Positions 7,913-17,117 of a stretch of 34,146 bases of DNA are shown in pieces. Numbering within the stretch: position 1 is the first letter of the stretch; every line of letters begins with the position of its first letter. Both the position numbers and the translations under genes were made by a program. The notes beneath the pieces were generated by a model. That model was not told the origin of the DNA. It made no database searches and was given only the letters and a program-made list of their open reading frames with translations. This DNA comes from Microbacterium sp. (GTDB lineage: Bacteria; Actinomycetota; Actinomycetes; Actinomycetales; Microbacteriaceae): contig JAGIAK010000022.1 in NCBI GenBank assembly GCA_017744855.1, positions 1-34,146 on the forward strand, read 5' to 3'.

Positions 7913-9205
7913 CTACGGCGCGACGACGGTGTTCTGCGAGGCGTAGTCGGCGCCGGTCGACCCCGGGCGCACGAGCTCTGTGATGCCGCGCGCGGCCAGC
8001 AGCTGCGCGTCGTCGGCATCCGTCGAGGTCACGAACGCCGGGTCGGCGCCCTCCTCACACGCGTCGACCCAGGCCTGGAAGACCGAGCCCCCAGGGGCGA
8101 GCGCCGCGCGGCTGACCGGCGTCTCGTCGCCGTCGACCTCGACGACGATGCCCAGCGTGCGGGCGGGAGCCGGGCGACGCTCGCGCAGCTCGGGGATGAG
8201 CTCGGCGAACCTCCGCCCGATCGGCTTCGCGGCGCCGTCCTGGTCGACGAGCCCGAGCGTGTACTCCAGCTCGGGGAAGTCGGCGAGGCTGCGGCTCACG
8301 TCGTGCGAGCACCACCACGTGATGCCCCATAGGTTCTCCGTGCGGGCGACGGACCGCAGCGTCGCCTCCAGGAACCCCGGCGTCTGCTCGGGGGTGAGGC
8401 AGTTCGACGGGGCGCCGACCTCCTGCAGCCAGATGGGGCGCTCGGGGTCGGTCGCGAAACCGCGGGCGAGCTCGATCATGTACTCGGCATGGCGGTCGGA
8501 TGCCGTGGAGCGACCGCCGTAGCGCTGCGCGGTGCCGTTGAAGATCCAGGAGTGCACGGTGGTGATGTCGCCAAGGCGTGATGCGAGGCGGGGCGTGAAG
8601 CCGTGGCCGTCCATGTACCAGGCGGCGTCGTACTCGCTGTGCACGTGCTGCTGCTCCGGGGCGGCGGCGTGCGCGGCGTCGAGCAGCGTCGTGATCCAGT
8701 TCGCGGCCTCCGACTCGGTGACCGGCCAGGGAGACGGGTGGTTCTTCGCGGAGAACTGGTTGGTCTCGTTGCCCAGCGTGAAGCCGAGGAAGTTGGACTC
8801 CTCGCGCAGCGCCTCGCCGAGCCGGGTGACGAGTTCGGCCTGACCGCTGAGCGCGTCGGGGTGGGTGAACATGTTCTTGTCGTGCCAGGTGAACAGCCAC
8901 GACGGGATGAAGTCGAAGCTCGAGAGGTGCCCCTGGATGACGTCGACGCTGGCGTCCAGCCCGAACTCGCGCGCCATCTCCAGCACGGAACGCACGTCGT
9001 CTACCGCCTCCGACCGGATCAGGGTGCGATTCGGCTGCAGAACAGTCCACAGAGGGAAGACCCGTACGTGGTCGAGCCCGAGCTCGGCGAGGGCCTCGAA
9101 ATCCCTCCGCACCTCGTCGAGATCGAGCGACATCCACGCGTGCATCCACTGGGAACGCGGCGTGTAGTTGGCGCCGAAGCGCAGGGGGGCGATGGTGGGG
9201 GGCAT
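7913..9205 (-). CDS. GH5 family (subfamily 18-like) cytoplasmic beta-mannosidase
   Basis: A 430-residue protein with no signal peptide; its start at 9205 is preceded by AAAGGA. The TIM-barrel landmarks are RFGANYTP at the N terminus, [14 protein letters not shown], the acid/base Glu147 in LGNETNQ and the nucleophile Glu262 in WLQEVGAP. The layout resembles the bifidobacterial GH5_18 beta-mannosidase that cleaves Man-beta-1,4-GlcNAc, the core disaccharide left when an ENGase-released N-glycan loses its alpha-mannoses. The neighbours (GH18 ENGase, GH38, GH20, ABC importer) fit exactly that role. Residues after about 345 form an extra C-terminal segment of unclear function. The subfamily call is by recollection of the motifs, not a computed alignment. 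Confidence 0.8.
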   Translation of the reverse strand: MPPTIAPLRFGANYTPRSQWMHAWMSLDLDEVRRDFEALAELGLDHVRVFPLWTVLQPNRTLIRSEAVDDVRSVLEMAREFGLDASVDVIQGHLSSFDFIPSWLFTWHDKNMFTHPDALSGQAELVTRLGEALREESNFLGFTLGNETNQFSAKNHPSPWPVTESEAANWITTLLDAAHAAAPEQQHVHSEYDAAWYMDGHGFTPRLASRLGDITTVHSWIFNGTAQRYGGRSTASDRHAEYMIELARGFATDPERPIWLQEVGAPSNCLTPEQTPGFLEATLRSVARTENLWGITWWCSHDVSRSLADFPELEYTLGLVDQDGAAKPIGRRFAELIPELRERRPAPARTLGIVVEVDGDETPVSRAALAPGGSVFQAWVDACEEGADPAFVTSTDADDAQLLAARGITELVRPGSTGADYASQNTVVAP

Positions 9206-9285
9206 CGCTGTCCTTTCGATGGTCGACGCCGACGCGGGGCGAAAAACGGTGGCCCCTCCGCACGTCGTTGTGGCATGCTATGGTC

Positions 9286-9301
9286 ACTATACCGTTTTAG
9301 T
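9286..9301. promoter_or_regulatory. Probable LacI-family operator, site 2
   Basis: ACTATACCGTTTTAGT is a palindrome with two mismatched pairs centred on CG. It lies between the divergent GH5 gene (start 9205) and the ABC lipoprotein gene (start 9364), where it could control both. It matches sites 1 and 3 in the conserved half TTTAGT and in CG-centred spacing. Confidence 0.68.
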
Positions 9302-9363
9302 AAGGGTTGCGACAGCGCCTCGATCGAGACGCACCAGCCTGGCAACTTCGAAGGAGAAGTCCC

Positions 9364-10644
9364 ATGAAGCACCGTTCCACAGCAGTCGCGGGCATCGCGG
9401 TTGCGGCATCCCTCGTCCTCGCCGGCTGCACCGGCGGCGGTTCGGGAGACACCGGCTCCGGTTCCGGGTCCGGCGAGGTCACGGGGGAGATCACCTTCCA
9501 GACCTGGTCGCTGAAGAACGACAAGTTCACGCCGTACTTCGAGGGCGTGGTCAAGGCGTTCGAGAAGGAGCACCCCGGCACCACCGTGAAGTGGGTCGAC
9601 CAGCCCAGCGAAGGCTACGAAGACAAGATCCTCCAGCAGGCCGAGTCCGGCGAACTGCCAGACGTCGTCAACCTGCCCCCGGAGTACGCATACTCCCTCG
9701 CCTCGGCGGACCAGCTGCTCGACCTCGGCAGCGCGTCCAAGGTCATCGACGACTACGTCCCCGGCGGTGTCGCCGCATACGAGTACGACGGCGTCGAGGG
9801 CTCCTTCGCGTTCCCGTGGTACCTCGGCACCGAGCTGAACTACTGGAACACCTCGCTGCTCGCCAAGGGCGGCGTCACCGCGCCGCCGAAGACCTTCGAC
9901 GAGACCCTCGACGCCGCGGAGAAGCTGGCCGCCGCCGGTGTGCCGATGTTCTCGTCGGTGCCCAGCCCCAAGACGCTGCAGATCGTCGGCGCCGCGCCCG
10001 ACATCTACAAGGACGGCAAGTTCGTCTTCAACACCCCTGAGGCTGCGAAGATCATCGACCGCTACGCCGAGCTGTACAAGGCCGGAGCCATCACGGCCGA
10101 GGCGCTGCAGGGCGCAGGCACGGCCAACTCCAACATCAACATCTTCAACACCGGCGGCGTCGCCTGGACCACCGCCGGCCCGAACTACATCGACAAGGAC
10201 GTCGCGGTGAACGCGCCGAACCTGCTGCCCGACGTCGATGTGACCAACGGCTTCGGCAACCCGCCGCTGTTCGTGCAGGGCATCAGCGTGTCGAAGAACT
10301 CGAAGAACTCCGCGACGGCCCTTGCCTTCGCCGAGTTCGTCACGAACACCGAGAACCAGATCGCGTTCGTCAAGCTCGCCGCCGGCTTCTTCCCCGGCAC
10401 GGTCGCCGCCAACGCCGACCCGTCGGTGTTCGCCGAGGCTCCGGTGAACGAGCTGCAGGGCACCGCCACCTCGCTGGCCGCCGAGCAGATGGCCGACGCG
10501 AAGCAGACCGGCGCACCGCAGTACACCGAGGCGATGGAGACCTACGCCAAGCAGCAGATCGCCCTCGCGGTGACCGGTGAGATCACCGGTCAGGAGGCTC
10601 TGGACAAGGCCGTCGAGTACGCGCAGCAGAACGTCGTCGGCTGA
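9364..10644 (+). CDS. ABC sugar importer, solute-binding lipoprotein (probable N-glycan binder)
   Basis: A 426-residue protein with AAGGAG 7 nt before the ATG at 9364. Residues 1-22 are a lipoprotein signal ending in LVLAGC, so Cys22 is the lipid anchor; a Gly/Ser-rich linker follows. The rest is a family-1 extracellular solute-binding protein (EITFQTWS..., GELPDVVNLPPEYA, LGTELNYWN, GNPPLFVQGISV). It starts an operon with two permeases and a GH20 gene. Since the secreted enzyme of the locus is an ENGase, the likely ligand is an N-glycan or a trimmed manno-oligosaccharide ending in GlcNAc. The family is certain; the ligand is inferred. Confidence 0.88.
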   Translation: MKHRSTAVAGIAVAASLVLAGCTGGGSGDTGSGSGSGEVTGEITFQTWSLKNDKFTPYFEGVVKAFEKEHPGTTVKWVDQPSEGYEDKILQQAESGELPDVVNLPPEYAYSLASADQLLDLGSASKVIDDYVPGGVAAYEYDGVEGSFAFPWYLGTELNYWNTSLLAKGGVTAPPKTFDETLDAAEKLAAAGVPMFSSVPSPKTLQIVGAAPDIYKDGKFVFNTPEAAKIIDRYAELYKAGAITAEALQGAGTANSNINIFNTGGVAWTTAGPNYIDKDVAVNAPNLLPDVDVTNGFGNPPLFVQGISVSKNSKNSATALAFAEFVTNTENQIAFVKLAAGFFPGTVAANADPSVFAEAPVNELQGTATSLAAEQMADAKQTGAPQYTEAMETYAKQQIALAVTGEITGQEALDKAVEYAQQNVVG

Positions 10645-10671
10645 GGCCGACCGGGCGGAGAGGGTGAGACC

Positions 10672-11619
10672 GTGAAGAGACAGAGCTGGTACACGCCGTA
10701 TCTGCTGGTGCTGCCGGCGGTGGTCTGGGTGCTCGTGTTCGCGCTGTGGCCGTTCCTGAACACCGTGATCCTGGCCTTCACGGATGCTCGCCCCCTCCGC
10801 CCGGCGACGTTCGTCGGGCTGGCGAACTTCGCGAAGCTGCTCGAGGACGAGCGGTTCGGCTATGCGCTCACGACGTCGTTGGTCTACGTCGTGGTGTGCG
10901 TGCCGCTGCTCACCTTCCTGCCGCTGCTGCTCGCGATGCTCGTGCACGCGAAGATCCCCGGCATCGGGTTCTTCCGCACCACCTTCTACTTCCCGGTGAT
11001 CGCCTCGGCCGTCGTCGTGGCGATCGTGTGGGAGTTCCTCTTCTCCGGCAGCGGCACGATCAACGCGGCGCTGAAGTTCTTCGGGCTCGCCGACCGCCCG
11101 ATCGAGTTCCTGTCCGACCGGTGGCTGCTGATCGGCTGCGCGATCGGGCTCACCGTGTGGAAGGGGCTCGGCTACTACATGGTCGTGTACCTGGCGGCGC
11201 TCGGGAACGTCGGTCGCGAGCTGCACGAGGCGGCGGCGATGGACGGCGCAGGACGCTGGCGCCGGTTCTGGTCCGTGACGGTGCCCGGCGTGCGCGGGCC
11301 GATGATGCTCGTCTCGGTGCTCGTGTGCGTCGGTGCGATGCGGGTGTTCACGGAGCTCTACGTGCTCTCCAACGGATCGGGCGGTCCCGGCGGCAGGGCG
11401 ATGAGCATGGTGATGCTGATCCAGTCGATGGGCAAGGGGCTCAACGGGCAGGTGGGGTACGCCTCGGCGATCTCGCTCGTGCTTTTCCTCTTCACCCTCG
11501 TGCCGCTCGCCGTGGTCGGCGTGCTGAACAACAGCGACACGATCAGGGAGGCGCTCGCCACTCGCCGCGCGACCCGTGCAGTGAGAGCCGCGCGCCGCGC
11601 ACAGGAGGTGGCGCGATGA
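10672..11619 (+). CDS. ABC sugar importer permease, MalF/UgpA type
   Basis: A 315-residue inner-membrane protein starting at GTG 10672, 27 bp after the binding-protein gene. It has about six transmembrane segments, the first at residues 10-30. The cytoplasmic EAA loop that docks the ATPase is visible as LHEAAAMDGAGRWRRFWSVT (about residues 184-203). Its stop overlaps the start of the next permease (ATGA at 11616-11619), indicating translational coupling. No ATPase gene is present in the cluster, so a shared MsiK-like ATPase encoded elsewhere probably energises it. Confidence 0.9.
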   Translation: MKRQSWYTPYLLVLPAVVWVLVFALWPFLNTVILAFTDARPLRPATFVGLANFAKLLEDERFGYALTTSLVYVVVCVPLLTFLPLLLAMLVHAKIPGIGFFRTTFYFPVIASAVVVAIVWEFLFSGSGTINAALKFFGLADRPIEFLSDRWLLIGCAIGLTVWKGLGYYMVVYLAALGNVGRELHEAAAMDGAGRWRRFWSVTVPGVRGPMMLVSVLVCVGAMRVFTELYVLSNGSGGPGGRAMSMVMLIQSMGKGLNGQVGYASAISLVLFLFTLVPLAVVGVLNNSDTIREALATRRATRAVRAARRAQEVAR

Positions 11620-12506
11620 GCGCGACGACGGAGCTGCGCCGGGAACGCGCATACCGGGTGTCCGGTTCCAGCGACATCATGAAGCCGTCCTTGGGTGGCC
11701 TCATCGGCAAGTACGCGCTGCTGTTGATCGTGCTGGCGATCATGGTCTTCCCGTTCCTGTGGCAGATGTCGACCTCCTTCAAGGGCTCGACCGAGAACAT
11801 CTACGACTTCCCGCCCCAGCTGATCCCGCAGGCCCCGACTCTCGACAACTATGCCGAGGTCTTCCGCACCATCCCGGTACTCGACTACGCCTGGCATTCG
11901 CTCCTTGTCGGCGTGGGCACGGTGATCACCAACGTCGTCTTCGCCACGATCGGCGGCTACGCGCTCGGCACCATGAAGTTCCGCGGCAAGGGCCTCGTGC
12001 TGGCGATCATCTTCTCCACGCTGCTGCTGCCGGGCGAGGTCACGCTGACCAGCCAGTACCTCACGGTGAAGTCGCTGGGTCTGGCCAACACCCTGTGGGG
12101 CGTGTTCCTGCCCGGGGCGATCGCGGCGATCAACGTACTGCTGATGATGGCGGCGTGCCGCATGATCCACGCCGACACGCTGGATGCGGCGACCATCGAC
12201 GGCGCCAACACGATGCAGCGGCTGCGGCACATCGTGTGGCCGAACGTGCGGGGCATGGTGTCGGTGGTGGCCCTGTTCGCGTTCATCGGCGCATGGGACG
12301 ACTTCCTCTGGCCGCTCGTCGTGCTCTCCGATCCGTCGAAGTACACGCTGACCGTCGGCATGCAGTACCTCAGCTCGAACTTCGCGGCCAACCCTCGCGT
12401 GATCGCCGCGGGGACGATGATCGCCCTCGTGCCGATCATCCTGTTGTTCGCCGCACTGCAGCGGCAGTTCTTCAAGGGCGTCGAGGAGGGGAGCGTCAAG
12501 GGATGA
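11616..12506 (+). CDS. ABC sugar importer permease, MalG/UgpE type
   Basis: A 296-residue inner-membrane protein. The ATG at 11616 lies inside the stop of the upstream permease. There are about six membrane helices, the first near residues 29-50. The EAA loop is DAATIDGANTMQRLRHIVWP, and the C-terminal end QRQFFKGVEEGSVKG is the usual MalG-type tail. Its stop overlaps the GH20 start (ATGA at 12503-12506). It forms the heterodimeric channel with the 10672 product. Confidence 0.9.
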   Translation: MSATTELRRERAYRVSGSSDIMKPSLGGLIGKYALLLIVLAIMVFPFLWQMSTSFKGSTENIYDFPPQLIPQAPTLDNYAEVFRTIPVLDYAWHSLLVGVGTVITNVVFATIGGYALGTMKFRGKGLVLAIIFSTLLLPGEVTLTSQYLTVKSLGLANTLWGVFLPGAIAAINVLLMMAACRMIHADTLDAATIDGANTMQRLRHIVWPNVRGMVSVVALFAFIGAWDDFLWPLVVLSDPSKYTLTVGMQYLSSNFAANPRVIAAGTMIALVPIILLFAALQRQFFKGVEEGSVKG

Positions 12507-13984
12507 CCGACGCTCACGGTGCGCCGGGCCCGCATGCCGCGGATGCCGGCATCCGCTGGTTCGCGATTCCTCAGCCGACGACGGCCGCCCTGACTGGAGG
12601 GGAGTGGCGGCCGTCGTCGGTGCGCGTGGTCGCCGAGGACCCGGCGTTCGCGCGCGAAGCCGTGCGCTTCGAGCGCGAGCTGGCGGCGCTGGGCGTCGGC
12701 GGAGGAGATCGCACGGTGGTCATGCTCTCCCGCGCGCCTGGTGACGGCGAGGCCTTCGCGATCGAGGTCGGCGACGATGTCGAGGTGCGCGCGGCGACTC
12801 CGGCCGGGGCGTTCCGCGCGACGAGGCAGCTGCTGCACAACCTCCGAGCGCAGGGGGCCGTGCCCCGCGGTCGGGTGACGTCGGAACCGGCCGTCGCCGA
12901 GCGCGGACTCCATCTCGACGCCGCCCGCCTGTACGTCCCGGCTGCCGACATCCTCGACCTCCTGCACGCCGTCGCCGACGTCGGGGTGAACGTGCTCCAG
13001 TGGCACGTGTCGGAGAACGAGGGGTTCCGCATCGGCTCGGAGGCCTTTCCGGAGATCGTGTCGCCGCAGCACGTGTCGCGCGCCGACGCCCGACGCATCG
13101 CGGACGCTGCGGTGGAGCTGCACATCGACCTCGTCCCCTCTCTCGACATGCCGGGCCATCTGCGGCACGCGCTCGCCGCACACCCCGCGCTGCGGTTGCC
13201 GGCGGCCGACGGCGGCGCGATCGATCACGCCCTCGACATCACGAGCGACCTGGCGGTGGCGTTCGCGCTCGCGCTCGTCGACGACCTCGCGCCGCTGTTC
13301 CCGCACAGCACGAGCTGGAACCTCGGCGGCGACGAGTTCGTCGACTTCGCCCGCATGGACGACTACCCCGTGCTCACCGCTGAGGCCCGCCGGCGGTTCG
13401 GCGCGGAGGCGACCGGCTTCGACCTGCTCACCGACTTCGTGAACCGGCTGGCCGCGCACCTGCGTTCCCGCGGGCTCGCGGCCAGGGCCTGGAACGACGG
13501 GATGCTGCGCGGCACTGTCGTCGACCTCGATCCCGATGTGACACTGACGTGGTGGACCAACTGGCACAGAGAGATGCGCCCCCTCTCCGCGGCGACCGGC
13601 ACCGGTCGTCCGCTGGTGAACTTCCACGACGCGCTGTTCTACTACGTGCTCGGCGAGAAGGCCGGCTACAGGTATCCGACGGATGCCAGGATCTGGTCGG
13701 CCGACTGGCACCCCGGCCTCTTCCCGTCACTGCCCGACGGCACGCGGCAGGAGATCTCCGCGCCCTACCCGGCGACGCTGCGCGGCGCCTCGTTCTCGAT
13801 CTGGTCGGACGACGCCTCCGCGCAGTCCGTCGACGAGGTGTTCTCCGGCATCCGCTCGCCGTTGCGGGCGATGGCGGAGCGTGCGTGGAACGGGGGATCG
13901 AGGCTCGGACTCGACGCCTTCCGCGAGATCGATCGCTCGATCGGCGTCGTCGGCGCGTCCGACGCAGATCTTCCCTCCCGCTGA
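12503..13984 (+). CDS. GH20 beta-N-acetylhexosaminidase, cytoplasmic
   Basis: A 493-residue protein translated from an ATG that overlaps the upstream permease stop. There is no signal peptide. Residues about 15-125 form the GH20b N-terminal alpha/beta domain, and the catalytic barrel starts near RGLHLDAARLYVP (about 134). The family Asp-Glu pair is Asp277-Glu278 in NLGGDEFVDF, where Asp positions the substrate acetamido group and Glu is the acid. The WHVSENEGFRIGSE and SLDMPGH blocks are also typical. It is inferred to remove terminal GlcNAc from imported glycans (complex-type antennae). Expression is locked to the importer by overlap. The last bases coincide with operator site 3. Confidence 0.88.
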   Translation: MTDAHGAPGPHAADAGIRWFAIPQPTTAALTGGEWRPSSVRVVAEDPAFAREAVRFERELAALGVGGGDRTVVMLSRAPGDGEAFAIEVGDDVEVRAATPAGAFRATRQLLHNLRAQGAVPRGRVTSEPAVAERGLHLDAARLYVPAADILDLLHAVADVGVNVLQWHVSENEGFRIGSEAFPEIVSPQHVSRADARRIADAAVELHIDLVPSLDMPGHLRHALAAHPALRLPAADGGAIDHALDITSDLAVAFALALVDDLAPLFPHSTSWNLGGDEFVDFARMDDYPVLTAEARRRFGAEATGFDLLTDFVNRLAAHLRSRGLAARAWNDGMLRGTVVDLDPDVTLTWWTNWHREMRPLSAATGTGRPLVNFHDALFYYVLGEKAGYRYPTDARIWSADWHPGLFPSLPDGTRQEISAPYPATLRGASFSIWSDDASAQSVDEVFSGIRSPLRAMAERAWNGGSRLGLDAFREIDRSIGVVGASDADLPSR

Positions 13985-13995
13985 ACCGGTTTAGT
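13980..13995. promoter_or_regulatory. Probable LacI-family operator, site 3
   Basis: GCTGAACCGGTTTAGT contains a 14-bp palindrome with one mismatched pair, centred on CG. It spans the stop codon of the GH20 gene and lies 46 bp before the GH38 start at 14042. Sites 1-3 together read roughly RCTDWASCGBTTTAGT. It implies that the GH38 gene has its own regulated promoter or that the site roadblocks readthrough. Confidence 0.65.
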
Positions 13996-14041
13996 AAATT
14001 AGCCTGAGTAATCCGACCCCCCGAACGGAGCACCTTCCTTC

Positions 14042-17017
14042 ATGCATGACGACACCTCACTCACCGTCGGCCGCGTCTCACGGGTGCTCGCCGAGCGCAT
14101 CCGGCCCGCCGTCTATTCGGCATCCGTCCCCCTGACGGTGGAGGTCGCCGAACTGCCAGGTGAGCCGATCCCGCCGGCGGAGGGCCTCGCTCTCGACTTC
14201 ACCGCGTCGTCGGTGCCGGCAGCGTGGGGACCGGCCTGGTCGACGACGTGGTTCCGCCTCAGCGGCCGCGTCCCCGCGGAGTGGGTGGGTCGCCGGGTGG
14301 AGGCGGTCGTCGACCTGGGCTTCGACATCAACATGCCTGGCTTCCAGTGCGAGGCCCTCGTGTACCGAGCCGATGGCACTCCGGTGAAGAGCATCAACCC
14401 GCGCAACCAGTGGCTGCCGATCGTCGAGACGGCCGAGGGCGATGAGCCCGTCGAGCTGTACCTGGAAGCCGCGGCCAACCCTGTGCTGCTCGACTACCAC
14501 CCCTTCCTCCCGACGCAGGAGGGCGACATCCGCACCTCCTCGCCGGAGCCGCTGTACCGCACCCGCCGCCTCGACCTCGCGGTGTTCGAGCCGACGGTGT
14601 TCGAGCTGTCCCTCGACCTGGAGGTGCTGTCCGAGCTGCAGGCCGAGCTGCCGGCCACCTCGCCGCGTCGCATGCGCATCCTGCAAGCCCTCGATGACGC
14701 GCTCGACGTGCTCGACCTGCAGCGCATCGCCGAGACGGCATCCGACGCCAGGGCCCGCCTCGCCGACGTGCTGGCCTCACCCGCCGAGGCGAGCGCACAC
14801 CGCATCTCGGCCATCGGCCATGCGCACATCGACTCCGCCTGGCTCTGGCCGGTGCGGGAGACGATCCGCAAGGTCGCGCGCACCACCTCGTCGATGACGA
14901 CGCTGATCGAGGAGCACCCCGAGTTCCAGTACGGGATGTCGAGCGCGCAGCAGTACGCGTGGCTCAAGGAGCACCGGCCCGAGGTCTACGCCAGGGTCAA
15001 GGCGGCCGTGGCCGATGGACGCTTCCTCCCGCTCGGCGGCATGTGGGTCGAATCCGACACCGTGATGCCGACCGGCGAGTCGATGGTGCGCCAGTTCCAG
15101 TACGGGCAGCGCTTCTTCGAGCGCGAGTTCGGCATCCGCTCGAAGGGCGTGTGGCTGCCCGACAGCTTCGGGTACTCGCCCGCCCTGCCGCAGCTCATGC
15201 GACGAGCCGGTTTCGAGTGGTTCTTCACGCAGAAGATCTCCTGGAACCAGCAGAACGTGTTCCCGCACCACACCTTCCTCTGGGAGGGGATCGACGGGTC
15301 GCGCATGTTCACGCACTTCCCCTCGATGGACACCTACAACTCCCAGCTCAGCGGCATGGAGGTCGCCAAGGCGTCGCGCCAGTTCAAGGAGAACCGGCTC
15401 ACGTCGCGCTCGATCGCGCCGGTCGGCTGGGGTGACGGCGGCGGCGGGACCACGCGGGAGATGACCGGCAAGGCCGCGCGTCTGCGCGACCTGGAGGGCA
15501 GCGCCAGGGTCGAGTGGGAGCACCCTGACGTGTTCTTCGACGCGGCCAAGGCCGAGCTGCCGCACCCCGCCGTCTGGGTCGGCGAGCTGTACCTCGAGCT
15601 GCACCGCGGCACGCTCACCAGCCAGCACGCCACCAAGGCGCTGCACCGGTGGGCCGAGCACGCGCTCGTCGAGGCGGAACTGTGGGCGGCGACGGATGCC
15701 GTGCGCACCGGTGCCGCGTACCCCGCGGCCGAGTTCGACCGGCTGTGGCAGACCGTGCTGCTGCACGAGTTCCACGACATCCTGCCCGGCACGTCGATCG
15801 CCTGGGTGCACCGCGAGGCCGTCGAGGTGCTGTCGCGCGTGCTCGACGAGGCCCGTGCGCTGTCCGATGCGGCGCGGCGGTCGCTCGCGGGCGTCGGCGA
15901 CACCGAACTGCGCTTCGACCCGGCGACGGGGGCCGGCGCTCTCGTCGCCGCGCGCGCCGATCGCGACGTCGCGCTCACCGAGGACGGCGGAGCCTTCCGC
16001 CTCGAGAACGACCTCGTCTCCGTCGTCGTGTCGGCCGAGGGCCTGATCACCTCCGCGGTGGACAGGGCGTCGGGCCGCGAGGCGATCGCGGAGGGTCGCG
16101 CGGCGAACCTCTTCCAGCTGCACCAGGACTTCCCCAACATGTGGGATGCGTGGGACATCGACCGCTACTACCGCAACAGCGTCGACGATCTCACGGGCGT
16201 CTCGTCGATCTCGGCGTCCGTCGTCGACGGCGTCGCGGAGATCACCGTGGTGCGCGAATTCTCGCAGTCGACCATCACGCAGACGATCACGCTCGCCCCC
16301 GGTGAGCGCACCGTACGGCTGCGCAACGAGGTCGACTGGCACGAGACCGAGAAGCTGCTCAAGCTCGCCTTCCCGCTCGACGTGCAGGCGTCGCACACCG
16401 AGGCCGAGACGCAGTTCGGCTACCAGTCGCGCGTGACGCACACGAACACGAGCTGGGAGGCCGCGAAGTTCGAGACCTCGATGCACCGCTTCGTGCTCGT
16501 GCGCGAGCAGGATTTCGGCGTCGCGCTCGTGAACGACTCGATCTACGGCTACGACACCTCTCGTGACAGCGACGACGACGGCGTCACCACCACCGTGCGG
16601 CTGTCGCTGCTGCGCGCGCCGCGGTTCCCCGACCCCGACACCGACCACGGACGTCACGTCATCACGGTCGGGCTCGTGATCGGAGCGGATGCCGGCATCG
16701 CCACGGCCGAGGGCATCAGGCTCAACGCGCCGGCGACGCTCGTGCGGGGCGAGCGGGAGGTCGCGCCCCTCGTCTCAGTGCGCGGAGACGGCATCGTCGT
16801 GTCGGGTGTGAAGCTCGCGGCCGACGGCTCCGGCGACGTGATCGTGCGCGTGTACGAGGCGCTCGGGCGCCGGGCCACAGGCGCGCTCGATCTCGGCTTC
16901 GACCACCGCGAGGTGCGCGAGGTGAGTCTCATCGAGGACGAGCTGGATGCTCCGCGCCTCGGCGTCGACCTGCACCTGCGTCCGTTCGAGGTGCGCACCG
17001 TCCGCGTCGTGCGCTGA
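14042..17017 (+). CDS. GH38 alpha-mannosidase, cytoplasmic
   Basis: A 991-residue protein of usual length for bacterial GH38, with no signal peptide; GGAG at 14027-14030 is 11 nt before the ATG. Residues 1-250 form the N-terminal beta domain. The catalytic domain begins at IGHAHIDSAWLWP: His262 and Asp264 are zinc ligands, the nucleophile is Asp374 in WLPDSFGY, and another zinc-site His is near residue 578 in EFHDILPGTS. The C-terminal half is the usual beta-sandwich region. The enzyme trims alpha-linked mannose from imported N-glycans, giving Man-beta-GlcNAc for the GH5 enzyme. It is the last gene of the N-glycan region. Confidence 0.92.
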   Translation: MHDDTSLTVGRVSRVLAERIRPAVYSASVPLTVEVAELPGEPIPPAEGLALDFTASSVPAAWGPAWSTTWFRLSGRVPAEWVGRRVEAVVDLGFDINMPGFQCEALVYRADGTPVKSINPRNQWLPIVETAEGDEPVELYLEAAANPVLLDYHPFLPTQEGDIRTSSPEPLYRTRRLDLAVFEPTVFELSLDLEVLSELQAELPATSPRRMRILQALDDALDVLDLQRIAETASDARARLADVLASPAEASAHRISAIGHAHIDSAWLWPVRETIRKVARTTSSMTTLIEEHPEFQYGMSSAQQYAWLKEHRPEVYARVKAAVADGRFLPLGGMWVESDTVMPTGESMVRQFQYGQRFFEREFGIRSKGVWLPDSFGYSPALPQLMRRAGFEWFFTQKISWNQQNVFPHHTFLWEGIDGSRMFTHFPSMDTYNSQLSGMEVAKASRQFKENRLTSRSIAPVGWGDGGGGTTREMTGKAARLRDLEGSARVEWEHPDVFFDAAKAELPHPAVWVGELYLELHRGTLTSQHATKALHRWAEHALVEAELWAATDAVRTGAAYPAAEFDRLWQTVLLHEFHDILPGTSIAWVHREAVEVLSRVLDEARALSDAARRSLAGVGDTELRFDPATGAGALVAARADRDVALTEDGGAFRLENDLVSVVVSAEGLITSAVDRASGREAIAEGRAANLFQLHQDFPNMWDAWDIDRYYRNSVDDLTGVSSISASVVDGVAEITVVREFSQSTITQTITLAPGERTVRLRNEVDWHETEKLLKLAFPLDVQASHTEAETQFGYQSRVTHTNTSWEAAKFETSMHRFVLVREQDFGVALVNDSIYGYDTSRDSDDDGVTTTVRLSLLRAPRFPDPDTDHGRHVITVGLVIGADAGIATAEGIRLNAPATLVRGEREVAPLVSVRGDGIVVSGVKLAADGSGDVIVRVYEALGRRATGALDLGFDHREVREVSLIEDELDAPRLGVDLHLRPFEVRTVRVVR

Positions 17018-17117
17018 GCCGAGGTGCGTCGCTTCGGTTGGCGGCTGAAGCTGCTATGCGCGGTCGATTCCCGCGAGGGGGGCCAACTGAGCGGATGCTG
17101 AGGGTGCGGCGCCGTGC

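Noticed and set aside
9019..11652. An 877-codon open frame on the minus strand
   Set aside because: It is antisense to the ABC genes, which have clear signal, EAA-loop and start/stop overlaps. The frame has repetitive shadow composition.
14777..16657. A 626-codon open frame antisense to the GH38 gene
   Set aside because: The sense frame carries all GH38 catalytic motifs; the antisense product has none.
17018..17117. Terminator between the GH38 and DUF2252 genes
   Set aside because: Only short stems (5 bp, such as CGCGG/CCGCG) are visible, too weak to call in this GC-rich DNA.
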